This document shows, piece after piece, positions 27,974 through 35,913 of a DNA stretch of 64,000 nt (position 1 is its first letter; each line of letters begins with the position of its first letter). The notes below the pieces were generated by a model. It did no database searches and had not been told where the DNA came from. It saw nothing but the letters and a program-made list of their open reading frames with translations. The position numbers and the translations under genes are program-made. The DNA is from Verrucomicrobiota bacterium (GTDB taxonomy: Bacteria; Verrucomicrobiota; Verrucomicrobiia; Opitutales; Opitutaceae): NCBI GenBank assembly GCA_023426435.1, contig JAFAAS010000074.1, positions 1 through 64,000 of the forward strand. Reading direction: 5' to 3'.

Positions 27974-28428
27974 TGCCCGTCGGCGCAGCCGACGCCTCCA
28001 TTCACTGCTTGCAACTCAGCGAGCCAGAGTTCGCGCGCGCCCCGCGCGACGATCTTGTCCCCCTCATACAATCCATCTTCGACGGCAAAATGAGCATCGT
28101 CACCCACGCCCAGCTTCACGGGCGTCCGCAAGAACCACTCACCATTCACCACATAGACGAAGTCACCTTTAACGGTGCGCACGAGAGCCGTCGCGGGTAT
28201 CGCGGTGGCACCCTTCGCTTCACCGAAGTCACGCGTGCCTACGTCGGAAGTCGCAAGATCGATGAAGGACGCAGCGACGGGAGTGAGCTGAAGTCCATGC
28301 CCTGCCTTGTAGGTGGCGGCGGGGTTCGGCTCGTGAGCGTGAACCTGGGCCTCGGCGCGGCCTTCACCGCAACCGGAATTGAGGAGTGCCAGCAGAGCGA
28401 GAGTGGAGAGAGTAAGATAGGTTTTCAT
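27970..28428 (-). CDS. Minimal RND periplasmic adaptor (152 residues)
   Basis: A lipoprotein signal with lipobox LNSGC (Cys about 20) is followed directly by the last adaptor domain: AIPATALVRTVKGDFVYVVN, WFLRTPVKLG, VARGARELWLAELQA. These match the C-terminal part of the 261-residue adaptor at 21593, but the lipoyl, hairpin and barrel regions found in ordinary CzcB are missing, and the His-rich linker is shortened. ATGA overlaps on both sides (channel and pump) show it is an expressed, intact gene and not a decay product. How such a short adaptor bridges pump and channel is unclear. Confidence 0.75.
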   Translation of the reverse strand: MKTYLTLSTLALLALLNSGCGEGRAEAQVHAHEPNPAATYKAGHGLQLTPVAASFIDLATSDVGTRDFGEAKGATAIPATALVRTVKGDFVYVVNGEWFLRTPVKLGVGDDAHFAVEDGLYEGDKIVARGARELWLAELQAVNGGVGCADGH

Positions 28429-29711
28429 TTGGAAATTTCTACGGCGTTGAATTCGAGGCCCGTGAGGAGTTGAAGCTGCTGGCCGGCTTCCAGCGCGTCG
28501 CGCTTCGTGTCGAGGATGGCTTCAACGGCATCGAGATACGCGCCCTGCAACTCGACGTAGGTCGCAAGGGGCACGGCTCCGAGCCGATAGTGACGATCCG
28601 CCAATTCGGCGGCCTCACGGAATTTTTGCGCAGCTTCGGGCTGCCACTGGGCCGTCGCGGAAAGAGAAGCTTCAAACTTCTGGAAGGTCGTGATCACTTC
28701 TCGCTCCATGTCGCGTTGCGCGACGAGCATCGCAGTTTCCGCCTGCCGGCGTTTGGCCTCGCTCAAGTCCACGTTGGCCCGCGTGCGATTTGTGAGCGGC
28801 AGCGGCACGGAAACGCCGATGCCTACGACCGACTCGCGTTCAGCGGCCTTCTCTTCCGAGTAAAACGGGCTCACGGAAACAGCGGGGTAACGTTCGTTGC
28901 GCGCCAGCGACACTTCGAGTCCTTGCTGCTCCAACTCGACCCGCTTCATCCGAAATTCGAAGTTCTTCTCGCGCGCGGAGGAGAGCAGTTGCGCCAACGT
29001 TGGCGGCTGATGAAAGGTCATCTGTGCGCCCGCCATCTCGATCGGTGTATCCACGGGCGCACCGCGTAGCTGATTGAGTTCAACCAATGCCGCTTTAGCG
29101 GCCAGCTCAGCGTCAGTCGCGCGGCGTTTGAGCGCGAGTTCCTGTGCCTCGATGACGCGGGTTTCGAGTTGCGGCGTGATGCCTGCCGGATCGCGTGCGA
29201 GGAAAGTTTCGCGCAGCACTTGATAACGCGCCGCCACTTCCTTGGTCGCGGCGGCTTTTTCTTCGGCGACCTGCAATGCGTAGGTGAGGACTCGAGCGCG
29301 CGAGGCCAGCGCGGCGCGAAAGCGGGCGAGACCAAGCTCGGCCAGCTCGATTTGCCGGTTTGCGATCGCCTTGCGCAGCCCGAGCCGGCCCGGCCATTCG
29401 AAAGTCTGCGTGACCGAGACCGACCATGCCGTGCCTTCGCCTGCAATCACGCCGACCGAATCGCGCACGCGTTTTCGCCCCGCGTCGATGGACAATTCTG
29501 GATCAGCGGGCGCGCCAGCCGAACGGCGCCCGGCTTTGGCGGCGTCGATTTCGGCTTCGTAGAATTTCAGCTCGGGATTGTTCGCGACCACATTCGCGAC
29601 GAGCGCCTCCAGTGAAACGCTCGTTGATGAGGACGCGTGCAACGCACCCGCGCTGAGAGCAATCAGGAGGAGCAAACGGGGCTTAACTGTAGGGACGAAA
29701 CGAAAATTCAT
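28425..29711 (-). CDS. czcC: TolC-family outer membrane channel, CzcC-like (copy 2)
   Basis: 428 residues from the ATG at 29711, which begins a signal peptide (MNFRFVPTVKPRLLLLIALS...GALHA); 27 upstream in-frame codons look spurious. It has NNPELKFYEAEIDAAKAG near the N-terminus and RHYRLGAVPLATYVELQGAY near the C-terminus, almost identical to the channel at 22375-23670. Coupled to the minimal adaptor by a 4-base overlap. Confidence 0.88.
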   Translation of the reverse strand: MNFRFVPTVKPRLLLLIALSAGALHASSSTSVSLEALVANVVANNPELKFYEAEIDAAKAGRRSAGAPADPELSIDAGRKRVRDSVGVIAGEGTAWSVSVTQTFEWPGRLGLRKAIANRQIELAELGLARFRAALASRARVLTYALQVAEEKAAATKEVAARYQVLRETFLARDPAGITPQLETRVIEAQELALKRRATDAELAAKAALVELNQLRGAPVDTPIEMAGAQMTFHQPPTLAQLLSSAREKNFEFRMKRVELEQQGLEVSLARNERYPAVSVSPFYSEEKAAERESVVGIGVSVPLPLTNRTRANVDLSEAKRRQAETAMLVAQRDMEREVITTFQKFEASLSATAQWQPEAAQKFREAAELADRHYRLGAVPLATYVELQGAYLDAVEAILDTKRDALEAGQQLQLLTGLEFNAVEISK

Positions 29712-29815
29712 GAACGGATTCGCTAACGGTTTTGTCGGCCCGTGCAGGCTCGACCCATCGCCGGAAACGCGCACATGCGCGCAAACGGCCACTGTCCGGT
29801 TCGCGCAGGAACCGG

Positions 29816-30205
29816 TTAAGCGATCAGCGAATCAGGAGCGTGAGCCAGCGCAGCGGCTCGACGTTCGAAGTGCCACCCTACTGTGCAATCTCGCGGCCGC
29901 TCGTTATCGCGAACCGCAAACTCTACGGCGCCCGGTGCTTCCACGGCGGCCTTCAAGCAAATCAAGCAGGCGCAAATAAAGGTGACCGGGGGTGCTGTCT
30001 TGAATGTCGGAACGACGCCCTGAAAATCTCCCGATTCGACGATATTGCAGCCATCGAGGGGGGCATTTGCGCTGTTTGGGGAATGGCAATCCTCACTGGC
30101 GCAAAGATTCTCCACGCCTGCCGCTTCCAATGCACAGCACATTGTGGCCGGTCCCCAGATGAGGATCAGGCACAAGGCGATTAGACGCTGCACATTACGC
30201 GGCAT
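29816..30205 (-). CDS. Cys-rich secreted leader protein of czc cluster 2
   Basis: 129 residues; the ATG at 30205 is preferred to an in-frame TTG two codons upstream. Signal peptide MPRNVQRLIALCLILIWG. The mature part has MCCALEAAGVENLC, DCHSP, DGCNIVESGDFQG and FICACLICLKAA, matching the skeleton of the protein at 23791-24183. It is the first gene of the second czc cluster, so each cluster is headed by one paralogue. Predicted periplasmic; metal binding is inferred from the conserved Cys. Confidence 0.65.
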   Translation of the reverse strand: MPRNVQRLIALCLILIWGPATMCCALEAAGVENLCASEDCHSPNSANAPLDGCNIVESGDFQGVVPTFKTAPPVTFICACLICLKAAVEAPGAVEFAVRDNERPRDCTVGWHFERRAAALAHAPDSLIA

Positions 30206-30612
30206 TGCCAACCGGGCAATCCATGGAGGAGGCCGCTCTTGTCAAACCTTCAGCTCGGAAAAGTTCGCCTGACGAAGGTCGGGTAGCTCGTCTAATGCCA
30301 GCGATTCCAAACAACCGCCCCTTCGGCTACTTTGTAACGCCGACGCGCATTGAGAGCCGATGCTCGCTGGCGCTCGAATTCTTCCAGTGCCTGCCAGCCG
30401 CTGGTTTTCGCATTCTAGCGGCGGTCAAGGTCGTATCGCTGCGCGATCTCCACCACGCGCACACCCTTCGCGTCCCCCTCGTTGCTGCCAAGCCAGCCGC
30501 CTCGGTGCTCCGGCAGCGCTTTGACTTTCGCCGCTGAGCGAAAAACGCCATTGCTGGCAGAGGCGATAAGGCGCACAACGCGCACACGCCCGAGCCGGCT
30601 ACGGCGCTTCCC
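30206..30612. other. Region upstream of the split radC gene
   Basis: About 400 bases between the divergent czc cluster and radC. Open frames on both strands are short and show no recognisable domain. No hairpin or repeat of note was seen. Confidence 0.4.
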
Positions 30613-30894
30613 ATGCGCGTTTATGAAGCCAAGCTGGTTTACGAGGCCACGTTGTTCGAAGTCGGGGCCACGGCGCTCAATTCGGCCGAGTTGGTGTACG
30701 AGTACATGAAGGACACGCTGGAGGTCTACCCGACCCAAGAGGTGTTTCACGTGATCCTGCTCAACCGGAAGAACCGCCCGCTCGGTCGGAACCTCGCGAC
30801 GATCGGCACCGCCGGGAGCACGTCGGTCCATCCGCGAGAGGTGTACCGTCCCGCGATCATTGGAGGGGCCAGTGCGATCATTTGTGTGCACAAC
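30613..30894 (+). pseudogene. radC: radC-type JAB-domain gene, 5' part, split by RIT element
   Basis: 94 codons of a short RadC-like protein: it starts MRVYEAKLVYEATL and includes EVFHVILLNRKNRPLG, GTAGSTSVHPREVYRPAI and AIICVHN. The reading frame is then interrupted at the codons for His-Asn of the JAMM zinc-binding motif (HNHPSGDPxPS). The other part resumes in frame at 36005. Read without the insertion, the gene would give a normal protein of about 151 residues. The present open frame continues a further 32 codons into the element. RadC/JAB proteins of this size are common on plasmids and integrative elements. Confidence 0.88.
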
Positions 30895-30920
30895 CTATGT
30901 GATGCATCACATAGGTTGTG
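30889..30920. repeat. Perfect 32-base palindrome at the left element junction
   Basis: The sequence runs CACAACCTATGTGAT, GC, ATCACATAGGTTGTG and is its own reverse complement. One arm starts with the CACAAC of radC; the other merges into the element's terminal repeat. The right junction has no such structure. It could be a recombinase target, a coupling sequence brought from a previous site, or a hairpin formed during strand exchange. Confidence 0.85.
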
Positions 30921-31005
30921 TTATGTGGCGAGCCGAGCTATGTGGAGTGACGGACTGTTTTTCGGAGGCGCTTCACTCTGCGCAGCAGCGTAATCGCTGC
31001 ACATA
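30914..31005 (+). repeat. Left terminal inverted repeat of the RIT element
   Basis: The outer 36 bases (30914-30949, ggttgtgttatgtggcg... to tgtggagtg) are an exact inverted copy of 35970-36005. Then follow a 26-base divergent spacer, the block CTCTGCGC (30976-30983), a 9-base spacer and ATCGCTGCACATA (30993-31005). The same blocks and identical spacer lengths occur at the right end, so these are probably binding sites of the recombinases. Confidence 0.85.
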
Positions 31006-31018
31006 ACTCGGCAGGCAA

Positions 31019-31507
31019 TCAGGCGAGGTTGACGCGTTCGGCGAGGGCGAATTTGACAGCGGCCTTGACGTTGCCGAGGCAGCAGGAGCCTTGAGGATTG
31101 CGAATCTCACAGGCGCAGAAATCAGCCTTCATCTCTGCGGCGATGCGTTCGATCACGGTGGATTTTCCTGTGGCGGCAAGCTCCTCACGAATCATCGCGG
31201 GCGTGAAGCCGAAGCAATAACACACCGGTGCATGCACGGGATCTTTTTGAGTGACCGGACGGCGAACGTCATCCGTCGTGAGAACTGAGCCACCGGCGCT
31301 GAAATAAACGGCCGGGCAATCGGGTGTGGGACAGAAGTGAAATCCCCCGCCATTTACGGTCGGCAAAAACTGGGACTTAACTTGGTGCTTGAGCGTGAGC
31401 GTCGAGACCGGGCGACCCGCACGCCCGCACTGCGGGCAGGACGGCTTGGGGGCCGACTCCTTCGCGGCCGAGCACTCGTCGTCTTTCGCGGAGCAGCAAT
31501 CGGACAT
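31019..31507 (-). CDS. CopZ-like Fe-S/zinc metallochaperone protein
   Basis: 162 residues from the ATG at 31507, 5 bases after the merTP stop; a longer open frame through merTP in another register is spurious. The N-terminus is Cys-rich (MSDCCSAKDDECSAA), then comes a zinc-ribbon-like pair (CPQCGRAG and CPTPDCPAVYF). The C-terminal BFD-like [2Fe-2S] domain shows PVCYCFGFTPAMI and DFCACEIRNPQGSCCLGNV. This is the N-terminal module of archaeal CopZ chaperones without the HMA domain; here an HMA domain is instead fused to MerT next door. Probable cytoplasmic metal handling in the mer cargo. Confidence 0.82.
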   Translation of the reverse strand: MSDCCSAKDDECSAAKESAPKPSCPQCGRAGRPVSTLTLKHQVKSQFLPTVNGGGFHFCPTPDCPAVYFSAGGSVLTTDDVRRPVTQKDPVHAPVCYCFGFTPAMIREELAATGKSTVIERIAAEMKADFCACEIRNPQGSCCLGNVKAAVKFALAERVNLA

Positions 31508-31512
31508 GGTGG

Positions 31513-32103
31513 TCAGTTTACCGGCTCCGCTTTGAAACCCGTGGCGTCGATCTTGGCGATCACCGCCGTCGCGGAAATCACCGTGGGGTCGTAAACGACC
31601 TCGGCCTCTTTCGTCGCGTAGTGGACGGCCGCCGAGCGGATGCCGGGAACCCGCTGCAGCGTGCCGGCAATGCCGACCGCGCAGGCGGCGCAATCCATGG
31701 AGGGGATGCGCACGCGCAGCACGCGGCCATCCGTCGGCGCGGAGCTTGAGATCGACGCGCGGCCGAAAGCGGTTTGGGCGAGCTGCGGAAACAAGGCGAC
31801 CGCACCGGCCACTACCGTGCTGAAGATGAGAACGCCCAAGGACCAGCGACTCGCGCGCGGGGTCGCACAGGCGCCGTCCGCGCAGGCGATGCGTCGGGCA
31901 CGCAAGGTCAGCACCCAGGCGAGAGCGAGGAGTGCAACGGTGATGCCGAGAAACACCGGCCGCCAGCGCTCGAACCAGCCGGCGGCGACAAAACTGCCCG
32001 CTCCCGCGACGGCCGCCACCAACGGTCCGATGCAGCAAAGCGAAGCGGCCAGGGCGGACAAAAATCCTCCTGTCAGAATCCACGATTGCTTCACCGGCTT
32101 CAT
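31513..32103 (-). CDS. merTP: Mercuric ion transporter MerT-MerP fusion
   Basis: 196 residues. Residues 1-110 are MerT-like: three membrane helices, the Cys pair SLCCIGP (23-24) in helix 1 and a cytoplasmic pair CADGAC (74 and 79). Residues about 127-196 are a MerP/HMA domain with MDCAAC (136-141). The protein would accept Hg(II) in the HMA domain and pass it inward. It is transcribed divergently from merR from the 20-bp-spacer promoter between them. No mercuric reductase gene follows, which is unusual for a mer operon; the CopZ-like protein is downstream instead. Confidence 0.88.
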   Translation of the reverse strand: MKPVKQSWILTGGFLSALAASLCCIGPLVAAVAGAGSFVAAGWFERWRPVFLGITVALLALAWVLTLRARRIACADGACATPRASRWSLGVLIFSTVVAGAVALFPQLAQTAFGRASISSSAPTDGRVLRVRIPSMDCAACAVGIAGTLQRVPGIRSAAVHYATKEAEVVYDPTVISATAVIAKIDATGFKAEPVN

Positions 32104-32109
32104 CGACGC

Positions 32110-32141
32110 AGTTTACACCCTGTAGTAGGGTATAAGGTCAA
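32110..32141 (-). promoter_or_regulatory. MerR-controlled promoter of merTP
   Basis: On the minus strand: TTGACC (-35, 32136-32141), a 20-base spacer and TAAACT (-10, 32110-32115). The over-long spacer contains the dyad ACCCT-ACTAC-AGGGT, which is the operator architecture of MerR-family activators that untwist DNA. It lies in the 48-base gap between the divergent merTP and merR starts. Confidence 0.85.
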
Positions 32142-32151
32142 CCGCCATGTC

Positions 32152-32556
32152 ATGACAATCGGAGAACTCGCCAAGGCCGCCGGGGTAAACGTCCAAACTG
32201 TCCGCTACTATGAGCGAATGGAACTCCTGCCGGCGACCCACCGCTGGCCGGGATCGGGCTACCGGGACTTTGACGATGAGGCCCTGAGTCGGCTACGATT
32301 TATCCGGTCGGCGAAGGACCTCGGGTTCACCCTGCGCGAGATCAAGGAGTTGATGGAAATGCAAATTTTGCCGGGTGAGTCGTGCGCCGAGGTGAAGCGG
32401 CTCTTGGAGATTAAGCAGCAGGAGCTTGATCGGCGCATGCAGGAGATGCGTCGGTTGCACCGCGCCTTGGGGAAACTCATCACGGCGTGCCGGCGGCGGT
32501 CCAAGAAGACGACGTGTCCAGCTCTTTGGGCGATCGCGTTCAAGGCTCGCAGTTAG
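32152..32556 (+). CDS. merR: MerR-family metal-responsive regulator
   Basis: 134 residues from the ATG at 32152; upstream in-frame sequence is antisense to merTP. Winged-helix domain MTIGELAKAAGVNVQTVRYY at the start, then a dimerisation helix. Cys 78, 113 and 122 have the same spacing (35 and 9) as the three Hg-binding Cys of Tn501 MerR, and the C-terminus TTCPALWAI matches mercury/lead-type MerR. Convergent with, and overlapping by 4 bases, the last recombinase gene. Expected to repress and activate the divergent merTP promoter. Confidence 0.88.
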   Translation: MTIGELAKAAGVNVQTVRYYERMELLPATHRWPGSGYRDFDDEALSRLRFIRSAKDLGFTLREIKELMEMQILPGESCAEVKRLLEIKQQELDRRMQEMRRLHRALGKLITACRRRSKKTTCPALWAIAFKARS

Positions 32557-33563
32557 AGGCTGGAAAGCCAGTCGAGCACGTCCTTGTTGGCGCGCCATGA
32601 GGACGGGTGCTTCGGCTTCGGGAGAATCTTCTCGGCGGAGGCGAGAGTCTTGCGCTTCATCTCCAGGTCGATCTCAACGTAGGTGTTGGTGGTCTCAATG
32701 GAAGCGTGACCCAGCCACGAGCGGATCATCGCCAGATCGACGTTCGACTGGAGCAGGTGCATCGCCGTCGTGTGACGCCACGTGTGCGGAGTGATGCGAC
32801 GCGCGAGCAAGGTCGGGCAACGCTGGGCCGCCCCACTGATGCGGTGGCTGACGATGTAACGCACGCCGTAGCGCGTGAGCCGGTTGCCGTCGGTGTTGAG
32901 GAAGAGCGGCACAGCATCGGTGAACTTGATCGAGCGCGTCTGGAGATAGCTCTTCACTGCCGTGACCGTCTCGGACCACAACGGGCAGGTCCGCTCTTTG
33001 CGGCCCTTGCCGAAGATGAGGACGCTCGACGGTCGCGTGAAACGCACGTGCCGCACGTCGAGGTCTACCAACTCCTGCGCGCGCATGCCGGTGTTGTAGA
33101 GCATCCGCAAGAGCGCGTCGTCGCGTTGACCGAACCGCGTGCGGCAATCGATCTGACGAAACACCTCCTGCACCTCGTCCTTCTCCAAAAACTGCGCGAC
33201 CCGATGCGGTCGCCGTTTGAACGGCACCGCGATGATCGTGTGGGTGTGGGCCAGGTGTCGGGGATCGACGATCGCGAGGTAGCGGAAGAAGGAATGGATC
33301 GCGGCCAGTCGAAGATTACGGGTGACGATCCCGTTGTGCCGGTCCGCTTCGAGATGGCGAAGAAAGCTGTGCACCCGCTCCGCGGTGAGATCGGCCAGAG
33401 TGAGCTCGGTCACGCGCTTGCCCGAATCGTCGGAAGCAAACTTGAGGAGGAGCTTGAAGGTGTCGCGATACGACAGAACCGTGTGGCCACTCAGTCCGCG
33501 CTGGGACACGAGATGCTGGTCGAAAAAACCGCGGATCAGAGCTGGGAGGTCGGGGGCTGACAT
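32553..33563 (-). CDS. RIT tyrosine recombinase, third gene (RitC-like)
   Basis: 336 residues with all catalytic motifs: YNTGMRAQELVDL (Arg I), FGKGRKERTCPL (Lys), TPHTWRHTTAMHLLQ (H-x-x-R), WLGHASIETTNTYVE (H and nucleophile Tyr). The core-binding domain is at about 5-110. It overlaps the previous recombinase by 28 bases, typical of the tightly packed RIT trio. Acts in integration or excision of the element with the other two recombinases. Confidence 0.88.
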   Translation of the reverse strand: MSAPDLPALIRGFFDQHLVSQRGLSGHTVLSYRDTFKLLLKFASDDSGKRVTELTLADLTAERVHSFLRHLEADRHNGIVTRNLRLAAIHSFFRYLAIVDPRHLAHTHTIIAVPFKRRPHRVAQFLEKDEVQEVFRQIDCRTRFGQRDDALLRMLYNTGMRAQELVDLDVRHVRFTRPSSVLIFGKGRKERTCPLWSETVTAVKSYLQTRSIKFTDAVPLFLNTDGNRLTRYGVRYIVSHRISGAAQRCPTLLARRITPHTWRHTTAMHLLQSNVDLAMIRSWLGHASIETTNTYVEIDLEMKRKTLASAEKILPKPKHPSSWRANKDVLDWLSSL

Positions 33564-34528
33564 AAGAGACGGGCCGATGGCACCGCGAAGTGTTCGTGGA
33601 AACGCTGGCCCACCGACTCCATCAGCTCGGCCGTGGCGTGCAGATAAACCTCGGTCCCGGTGACGGTGCTGTGCCCGAGGTAGGTGGACAGGATCGGCAG
33701 CTTCGCGAAAAGATTATCGCCGCTCTGGTGCCACGCCATCAGCCGCGACACCGCGAAAGAATGCCGCAGGTCGTGGATGCGCGGCCCGCGCTGGCCCGGC
33801 GGGCCGCGCAGTCCCAATCGACGCAGCACTTGAAGAAACACCGTCGTGAAGCTCGGCACGTGATAGCGCCCACCGAGGGCGGACGGAAAAAATGGCGCGG
33901 TCGACTCCAGCGAGAATCCGGCTGCGCGGCGCTGGGTCATGTAGGCCGCAAGCTGCTTGGTGGTGCACGGTGCCAGCGGCACATAGCGGGTCTTGCCGAA
34001 CTTGGTTTGGCGAATGAGCAAGAGCCGGCGTGATAGATCGACGTCAGCGAGGTTGAGCTTCACCGCTTCGCCAACGCGAAGGCCCGTGGTGTAGAGAAAC
34101 CCGACGAGGGTCGCGAACACCACGGGGCGCAGCGGATCCGGAGAACGCCCGGACGCCGGCGCCGCCGCCATGATCCGGCGGACCTCGTCGCGCGTGTAGA
34201 TGTGCGGCATCGGCCGGTTGCGCCGCGGCAAAAACATCCGATGCACGATGCACGTGCGGGAATCGAAATGGCTTTGATAGAGGCAAAACTGACGGAGGAT
34301 CGACATCCGGTTGATCCGGGTCCCCGGAGCCAGGTGCTCGGTGCTCTTGAAATAACGCTCAGCGACCTCACGCGTGATCGTGTCGCCGGGTTGCAGCTCA
34401 CTGATGAGAAAACGGTCGAGGTAACGCAGCACCTTGAGGAGATAAGGACCACGGCCCGAGGCGGCCCGCGTCTCCCAGAAAGATTGAAGCCGGAACGCGA
34501 GCGCGCTGCGAAAACAACAGGTAGCCAT
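33536..34528 (-). CDS. RIT tyrosine recombinase, second gene (RitB-like)
   Basis: 330 residues. Motifs: YTTGLRVGEAVKLNL (Arg I), RQTKFGKTRYVPLA (Lys), RIHDLRHSFAVSRLM (H-x-x-R), YLGHSTVTGTEVYLHAT (H and Tyr). It starts 3 bases after the first recombinase ends and overlaps the third gene by 28 bases, so the three are translated together. Intact. Confidence 0.88.
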   Translation of the reverse strand: MATCCFRSALAFRLQSFWETRAASGRGPYLLKVLRYLDRFLISELQPGDTITREVAERYFKSTEHLAPGTRINRMSILRQFCLYQSHFDSRTCIVHRMFLPRRNRPMPHIYTRDEVRRIMAAAPASGRSPDPLRPVVFATLVGFLYTTGLRVGEAVKLNLADVDLSRRLLLIRQTKFGKTRYVPLAPCTTKQLAAYMTQRRAAGFSLESTAPFFPSALGGRYHVPSFTTVFLQVLRRLGLRGPPGQRGPRIHDLRHSFAVSRLMAWHQSGDNLFAKLPILSTYLGHSTVTGTEVYLHATAELMESVGQRFHEHFAVPSARLLCQPPTSQL

Positions 34529-34531
34529 CGC

Positions 34532-35830
34532 TCACTTCCTCGGCCACGGCATCGCCACCTGCCGCGGTGTCTTCAAGTCCGCCTTGGCGTAGATGTAGGT
34601 GGTGTCGATGTAACGATGCCCCAGGGCGTCGGCGATGGCCTTGATCGGTTGATCGTGCTCCAGTGCGCGAATCGCCCACGAATGCCGCAACGAGTGCGCG
34701 CCGCGTCCGGGCTGATGAACGCCGGCCTTGTGCAGGTAGTGCTTCACCACGGTGGAGATCGCCATGCTGCTCAGCGACCCGTGCGGCGCCTTGGTGCTGA
34801 GGAACACCTCGCGATGGGGCGTGCGTGGGTCGCGGTGGCGGAGCCACTTGATGATTGCGTCCGCGACGGCGTCCAGGAGCGGAACGACAACCTCCTTGCC
34901 GCCTTTTTGCGCGCAGAAGCGGATCTTGGCCTGCCGCCAGTCGAGGTCCTCCATGACGAGCCGGCAGGCGGAGATCGCGCGGACGCCATAGGCCATCAAA
35001 ACCAGAACGATCGCGTAGTCCCGCGCGCCGTTGGGCGTTGTCTTGTCGATCGCAGCCAGCACGCGTTCGAGCGCCGAATCCTCGATGCCCCTGGGGAGCG
35101 AAGCGTGCCGATAGTGCCTCTGTCGCGGGACCAACTCGGAGAAGTCCGCCTGAGTGTGGCCGTGATCCGCGCAGTAGCGCAGGAAGGAGCGAAGGCTCGA
35201 TGACAACGAGCGCACGTTGTCTTTGCTGTCCTTCATGTGCCGCTTGAGCTGCGCCTCCACCTGCTCGGCGCTGAGGGTCTTGAGGCGCGGCCGTTGCACG
35301 TCGTGCTTCAGGAACTCGAGGAACGCGGTGGTGTGCGCGAGGTGGCGCTTCACCGTCACTGGCGCCACGGCGCGCTCGTCGCGTAGATAGACGATATAAG
35401 GATCGAGGATCCAACTGTAGGGCGTCACGACCTGCACCAGCTTGGGTGGCGTGATAACCTTGAGCGCCTCCAGATAGAAAAACAGATGGCGCAAGTGCGC
35501 TCGCGCGTTGTCGCGCGGCGAATAGCGGGTGCTGGTCGTGCGGACCCCGCGGAGATAGTCGTCCAAGAAAGGCTCGACCATCTCGGCGGAAATAGCCGAG
35601 GCCTTGGTGATGCCACGCTCCGTCACGTAGACGTTGAACATGCAGCAGGTGCCCAGAATGCCGCAACCGTGGTGGATGGAATACCCGTTCTTCTTCAGCG
35701 TCAGAGCCAGGCCATCGAAGTAATCGCCCAGCACGCCACGCCGAAAGTCAGCCAGCGTCCGTCGCTCGCAGTAAAAGTGCTCCAAGCCGCCATCCGTCGA
35801 GCGATCCAAAGAATAGTAGGGCTTGCGCAT
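34532..35830 (-). CDS. RIT tyrosine recombinase, first gene (RitA-like)
   Basis: 432 residues from the ATG at 35830 (MRKPYYSLD); an in-frame GTG at 35851 is also possible. Motifs: MAYGVRAISACRL (Arg I), CAQKGGKEVVVPL (Lys), GAHSLRHSWAIRAL (H-x-x-R), LGHRYIDTTYIYAK (H and Tyr). It has an N-terminal extension with several Cys (GCGILGTCCMF). It is the largest and promoter-proximal member of the trio, directly inside the right terminal repeat. Confidence 0.86.
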   Translation of the reverse strand: MRKPYYSLDRSTDGGLEHFYCERRTLADFRRGVLGDYFDGLALTLKKNGYSIHHGCGILGTCCMFNVYVTERGITKASAISAEMVEPFLDDYLRGVRTTSTRYSPRDNARAHLRHLFFYLEALKVITPPKLVQVVTPYSWILDPYIVYLRDERAVAPVTVKRHLAHTTAFLEFLKHDVQRPRLKTLSAEQVEAQLKRHMKDSKDNVRSLSSSLRSFLRYCADHGHTQADFSELVPRQRHYRHASLPRGIEDSALERVLAAIDKTTPNGARDYAIVLVLMAYGVRAISACRLVMEDLDWRQAKIRFCAQKGGKEVVVPLLDAVADAIIKWLRHRDPRTPHREVFLSTKAPHGSLSSMAISTVVKHYLHKAGVHQPGRGAHSLRHSWAIRALEHDQPIKAIADALGHRYIDTTYIYAKADLKTPRQVAMPWPRK

Positions 35831-35913
35831 CCCACACGTAATCCACCGCACGGGCCGCGTGAAGAAACCAGCTCCGACACTGGCGCGAAAAAACGGCGGG
35901 AAACTGATTTAGC

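Noticed and set aside
31019..32083. 354-residue frame covering both the CopZ-like gene and merTP
   Set aside because: Only its last 162 codons are protein-like; the first part is merTP read in the wrong frame. The start at 31507 is used.
34398..35666. 422-residue minus-strand frame overlapping the recombinase genes
   Set aside because: It is a frame shadow of the RitA-like recombinase, whose catalytic motifs are all in the other frame.
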